Below are positions 14,458 through 17,194 of a stretch of DNA of 17,194 nt, piece by piece. The stretch is from A37T11 sp964546645. Lineage in GTDB: Bacteria; Bacteroidota; Bacteroidia; Sphingobacteriales; Sphingobacteriaceae. A program made the translations under genes and the position numbers. Positions within the stretch are counted from its first letter, which is position 1. Every line of letters begins with the position of its first letter. The DNA is taken from assembly GCA_964546645.1 (NCBI GenBank), contig CAZJKM010000059.1, forward strand, positions 1 to 17,194. Direction: 5' to 3'. Under the pieces are notes generated by a model. The model was not told where the DNA came from. It searched no databases and saw only the letters and a program-made list of their open reading frames with translations.

Positions 14458-14483
14458 CCATCATTCATAGGCCATCATTCATA
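14458..14483 (+). repeat. 12-bp direct repeat before etfA
   Basis: CCATCATTCATA occurs at 14458-14469 and again at 14472-14483 (period 14 bp), immediately before the etfA ATG at 14490. A partial copy (CATCATC) starts at 14452. The same 99-bp spacer carries a short hairpin, CTTGTT-CA-AACAAG (14395-14408). Slipped-strand duplication is the simplest explanation; a regulatory role for etfA translation is possible. Confidence 0.6.
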
Positions 14484-14489
14484 AATAAC

Positions 14490-15464
14490 ATGTCAGTTTT
14501 AGTATATATAGAAAATACAGACGGTCAGTTCAGGAAATCGGTATTTGAAACGATTTCCTATGCAAAAGCGGTTGCAGATTCCCTGAACACCTCGTTAACG
14601 GCTCTTTCAATAGGCCCGGTAGCTGCGGATGAATTGCAAAAGGCAGGCCACTTTGGTGCTTCCAAAGTACTGAACGCAGCATCCGGTCAACTCAAAACAT
14701 TTGTTAACCAAGCCTATGCATCCATCATTGCTGCCGCTGCCCGCAGTGAGCAAGCAACGGTCGTAGTCATTGCCAACACCTTTTCCGGTAAAGGGCTGGC
14801 TCCGCGCGTGGCAGCTAAACTTTCTGCCGGACTGGCAGACGGAGCGGTGACACTGCCGGAAATAGTGGACGGAGAACTGCATGTTAAAAAAACAGCCTTC
14901 TCCGGCAAAGCATTTGCGGTGACCCGGCTCAGCTCTCCTACGAAAGTAATTGCAGTAACACCTAATAGTTTTGAGTTGCGCCAGGCCGCCGGTCCGGTTA
15001 CGATTGAAGACTTCAGCACAGCAACAAATGACCATGATTTTGCCGCCGTGGTCCGTGATATCGTGCGGGCTGCAGATAAAGTACCGTTGCCTGACGCCGA
15101 AATTGTTGTATCTGCAGGCAGGGGACTGAAGGGACCGGAAAATTGGGGAATGATTGAAGAGCTGGCTGCCGCACTCGGAGCGGCCACGGCCTGTTCCAAG
15201 CCCGTATCAGATGCCGGCTGGCGCCCGCATGAAGAACACGTCGGGCAAACGGGCCTGACTATCAGCCCCAATCTGTACATTGCTATCGGCATTTCCGGAG
15301 CGATTCAACACCTGGCAGGTGTAAGCTCATCAAAGACCATTGTCGTGATCAATAAAGACCCGGAGGCCCCCTTCTTTAAAGTGGCCGATTATGGCATTGT
15401 CGGCGACGCTTTTGAGGTAGTACCTAAAATAACCGCAGCCATTAAAGCACTTAAAGCAACCTGA
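14490..15464 (+). CDS. etfA: Electron transfer flavoprotein alpha subunit
   Basis: 324 residues, normal for EtfA. The N-terminal domain starts MSVLVYIENTDG. The C-terminal FAD domain shows VSAGRGLKGPENW (207-219), SKPVSDAGWRPHEEHVGQT (236-254), ISGAIQHLAG (268-277) and KTIVVINKDPEAPFFKVADY (282-301), then GIVGD, all FAD-contact signatures. It forms a heterodimer with EtfB holding one FAD (two in bifurcating forms) and passes electrons to ETF:quinone oxidoreductase, which is not in the window. The 99-bp spacer from etfB is longer than usual for etfBA, holding a hairpin and a direct repeat, yet the two are surely one functional unit. The DUF151 gene follows 70 bp later under its own promoter element. 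Confidence 0.96.
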   Translation: MSVLVYIENTDGQFRKSVFETISYAKAVADSLNTSLTALSIGPVAADELQKAGHFGASKVLNAASGQLKTFVNQAYASIIAAAARSEQATVVVIANTFSGKGLAPRVAAKLSAGLADGAVTLPEIVDGELHVKKTAFSGKAFAVTRLSSPTKVIAVTPNSFELRQAAGPVTIEDFSTATNDHDFAAVVRDIVRAADKVPLPDAEIVVSAGRGLKGPENWGMIEELAAALGAATACSKPVSDAGWRPHEEHVGQTGLTISPNLYIAIGISGAIQHLAGVSSSKTIVVINKDPEAPFFKVADYGIVGDAFEVVPKITAAIKALKAT

Positions 15465-15519
15465 AAAGGGCCCGCTGATTTCTTTCAGAATCCTGCGGTC
15501 AATCAAAATGGTTTTTATG

Positions 15520-15527
15520 TATATTTG
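15520..15527 (+). promoter_or_regulatory. -7 element TATATTTG for the DUF151 gene
   Basis: An exact TAnnTTTG match with only 7 nt to the ATG at 15535, predicting a leaderless or nearly leaderless transcript. The block TATATTTGC plus 6 nt plus ATG has the same geometry as 151-168 upstream of the Cys-rich gene. No strong -33 box is seen. Confidence 0.45.
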
Positions 15528-15534
15528 CGGTTAG

Positions 15535-16146
15535 ATGAAGAAAATTAAGCTTGACATTGTCGGATTGTCGTATAGTCAGACGCAATCGGGCGCCTACGCG
15601 TTGGTGCTGGGTGAAATAGGGGGGAAACGCCGGCTACCTATCATCATCGGTGGATTTGAAGCGCAGGCGATTGCCATAGAGATCGAGAAAATGACACCGA
15701 GCAGACCACTTACACACGATCTGTTCAAAACATTTGCCGAAACATTCCATATCAGTATCGACGAAATTATTATCTACAATCTGGTAGACGGTATTTTTTA
15801 CGCTAAACTCATTTGTAACGATGGGGAGGCCACTACAGAAATAGATGCCCGCACATCAGATGCCATTGCCCTGGGGGTACGTTTCGGTGCACCTATCTAC
15901 ACCTATGAATTTATTTTAGCATCCGCAGGCATTGTGATCGAAAGTAATGATTTTGTATTTCTTGAGAATATTGACGATCCTTCAGCGGTTGCTGAGAGTA
16001 CACCTTCTACCCCTTCAGGAAGCTCCTCTTATACTTCTCTGACGGATGAAGAACTGAAAGAGACCCTTAGTAAAGCCCTTGCGGATGAGGCCTACGAAAG
16101 AGCTGCTAAGATACGGGATGAAATATCCAGAAGAAAATCCTCCTGA
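15535..16146 (+). CDS. Bifunctional nuclease (DUF151) family protein with C-terminal UVR motif
   Basis: 203 residues. The DUF151 domain (about 1-145) shows LPIIIGGFEAQAIAIEIE (34-51), RPLTHDLF (57-64) and DARTSDAIALGVRFGAPIY (104-122). A Ser/Thr/Pro linker (150-167) leads to a UVR-like helical hairpin, LTDEELKETLSKALADEAYE and KIRDEISRRK (169-201), the type found in UvrB and UvrC and in McsA/ClpC partners. The plant homologue has been reported to have RNase/DNase activity, hence the family name; the bacterial role is unclear. Its position directly after etfA is, from memory, a common order in Bacteroidota. It ends 13 bp before a strong bidirectional terminator. Confidence 0.9.
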   Translation: MKKIKLDIVGLSYSQTQSGAYALVLGEIGGKRRLPIIIGGFEAQAIAIEIEKMTPSRPLTHDLFKTFAETFHISIDEIIIYNLVDGIFYAKLICNDGEATTEIDARTSDAIALGVRFGAPIYTYEFILASAGIVIESNDFVFLENIDDPSAVAESTPSTPSGSSSYTSLTDEELKETLSKALADEAYERAAKIRDEISRRKSS

Positions 16147-16159
16147 TAGCGCAACTGCA

Positions 16160-16206
16160 AAAACAAACAGGCCGGGAATGAATATCATTCCCGGCCTGTT
16201 TGTTTT
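16160..16206. terminator. Bidirectional intrinsic terminator between the DUF151 gene and the TPR gene
   Basis: A perfect 22-bp inverted repeat spans 16160-16181 and 16185-16206 with a 3-nt loop (ATA). The core GGCCGGGAATGA/TCATTCCCGGCC is GC-rich and the stem ends in A4 on the left and T4 on the right, so an RNA from either strand would have a U-tail. It serves both convergent genes. Confidence 0.93.
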
Positions 16207-16224
16207 ACGAAGACCTGCAGGCAC

Positions 16225-17194
16225 CTACAAATCCTTCAGTTTAGCATCAATCTCAGCGATCTTTTCTTTATTCTCTTTGATTTCGTAATACGTTTTCAGG
16301 TTCTGCCATGACAGGCGCGAGTCCGGCTTCAGGTCAGCCGCTTTCTGCAGATAGGGCAACGCTGAATCAAATATCTCATGGGCTTTCTTTACCTGCTCCT
16401 CATATTCTTTCTGTTTACTAGAGGGAAGCTGATTCGCTGCATTAAACGTATCGATCCCTCTGTTCAGGATCGCCCCGCCAAGGTTGATATAAGCGTCTGT
16501 ATAATCCGGGTTGAGCTCAATAGCCTTCTTATAAGCAGCTTCCGCATTTTCCCCTTCTTTCGCAGCTCCGTAAGCAATACCCAGGTAAAAATGCAGGTTC
16601 GGGTTCTGAGGATCTTTTTCTATCTGCTTCTTAATCGTATTAACCACTTTATCTTCATTGCCAACCATCAGATTGAGCTCAATATTCTGATTAGCAAGGT
16701 CATTATTGCCGGGGAACCTGTTTACACCTTCTTCCACAAACTGAATGGCACTGGTCGTGTCACCTTTCATCATATACAGTTTTGACAAATCCAGATAAAC
16801 CTGGCTTTGGTTGGAAAAACTATCTATAGCGCTTAGCTGTTTATACTTGGCAATAGCATTATCATAATCCTTGGCGTTGATAGCTGCCAACCCCGCATAA
16901 TAGATAAAAGTGGTATCTCCAGGCATATATTTCAGGCCGTTATTGAAAGCATCATACGCACCTTTGTAGTCCTGTTGTTCAAAAGCCTTCACGCCACTGG
17001 TCAGCTCATATTGGGCAAGTGTCCGCTCAGCTATTTCCAGGTTCTTTGCATGCTCCTTCTTTTCATCCAGCGCTTTTGTTTTTTCCACAGCTTCGGCAGC
17101 AGCGGCTATATAAGCCTTTCCGGTTGCGGTGCTGTCAAGCAGTCCCATGTCGGCGTTAACCAGCGCTGCATACAGCCAGGTTTCAGCCAAACCG
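16225..17194 (-). CDS. Large TPR-repeat protein, N-terminus outside the window
   Basis: About 323 residues are visible; the frame is open through the right edge, so the true start lies beyond it. Several TPR units are evident, for instance KAFEQQDYKGAYDAFNNGLK, IYYAGLAAINAKDYDNAIAKY, VYLDLSKLYMMKGDTTSAIQF and NLHFYLGIAYGAAKEGENAE followed by AYKKAIELNPDYTDAYINLG. A Lys/Glu-rich segment (about LPSSKQKEYEEQVKKAHEI) interrupts the repeats, and the protein ends EKIAEIDAKLKDL. Many Bacteroidota homologues are exported, but no signal peptide can be judged here. The partner and function are unknown. It is convergent with the DUF151 gene and separated from it by the terminator. Confidence 0.88.
   Translation of the reverse strand, partial: GLAETWLYAALVNADMGLLDSTATGKAYIAAAAEAVEKTKALDEKKEHAKNLEIAERTLAQYELTSGVKAFEQQDYKGAYDAFNNGLKYMPGDTTFIYYAGLAAINAKDYDNAIAKYKQLSAIDSFSNQSQVYLDLSKLYMMKGDTTSAIQFVEEGVNRFPGNNDLANQNIELNLMVGNEDKVVNTIKKQIEKDPQNPNLHFYLGIAYGAAKEGENAEAAYKKAIELNPDYTDAYINLGGAILNRGIDTFNAANQLPSSKQKEYEEQVKKAHEIFDSALPYLQKAADLKPDSRLSWQNLKTYYEIKENKEKIAEIDAKLKDL

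Noticed and set aside
16079..16288. Plus-strand ORF crossing the end of the DUF151 gene and the terminator
   Set aside because: It is translated through the 22-bp terminator hairpin and overlaps two real genes out of frame.
16225..17190. TPR protein as a complete gene starting at 17190
   Set aside because: The codon at 17188-17190 is TTG and the frame remains open to the window edge, so the start is beyond the window.
1..17194. Mobile elements, CRISPR arrays, tRNA or rRNA genes
   Set aside because: No transposase or integrase reading frame, regularly spaced repeats, cloverleaf or rRNA-like sequence was seen on either strand.

Overview
The window reads as a chromosomal segment of a Bacteroidota bacterium, possibly of the Chitinophagales/Sphingobacteriia side, though the order is a guess. 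The evidence is a SusC-like TonB receptor with a carboxypeptidase-like N-terminal domain, -7 elements of the form TAnnTTTG with almost no Shine-Dalgarno sequences, an extended CcmF beside a Cys-type CcmE, and an etfB-etfA-DUF151 gene run. No insertion sequence, phage gene, CRISPR array, tRNA or rRNA gene was seen. Most genes are housekeeping genes.

Layout. (1) 1-3518, plus strand: the tail of an unknown gene, then a small Cys-rich exported protein of the HYC_CC_PP type, then a TonB-dependent receptor carrying two heavy-metal-associated (HMA) modules. The pair looks like a metal-handling unit of the envelope. (2) 8318 down to 3499, minus strand: ccmE, ccmF, a Rossmann/DUF2520 protein, a KdsC-like HAD phosphatase and a Maf nucleotide pyrophosphatase. 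They are tightly packed, with one 4-bp overlap, and are probably one operon behind a promoter at about 8345. (3) 10246 down to 8561, minus: asnB, with its start corrected to the Met-Cys that exposes the catalytic cysteine. (4) 11226 down to 10462, minus: rlmB. (5) 11227-11631: a 405-bp divergent gap holding four exact TTATNCACA DnaA boxes within 154 bp, two of them forming a 12-bp palindrome. (6) 11632-13212, plus: dnaB. (7) 13570 down to 13241, minus: a small TPR protein. (8) 13653-16146, plus: etfB, etfA and a bifunctional-nuclease (DUF151) protein with a UVR tail. (9) A strong bidirectional terminator, then a large TPR protein on the minus strand that runs off the right edge.

How the parts relate. 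CcmE and CcmF serve haem delivery and ligation for c-type cytochromes, and EtfAB carries electrons from flavin dehydrogenases. The KdsC-like protein belongs to Kdo/LPS synthesis. The feature most worth following is the DnaA-box cluster between rlmB and dnaB. Most genes on either side point away from it, which fits a replication origin or a DnaA-controlled dnaB promoter. Other notable points are the Cys (not His) haem-attachment motif of CcmE, the Cys-pair-rich HMA-TonB receptor, a DnaB C-terminus resembling an SSB tip, and two genes with identically spaced promoters that predict leaderless or nearly leaderless mRNAs.
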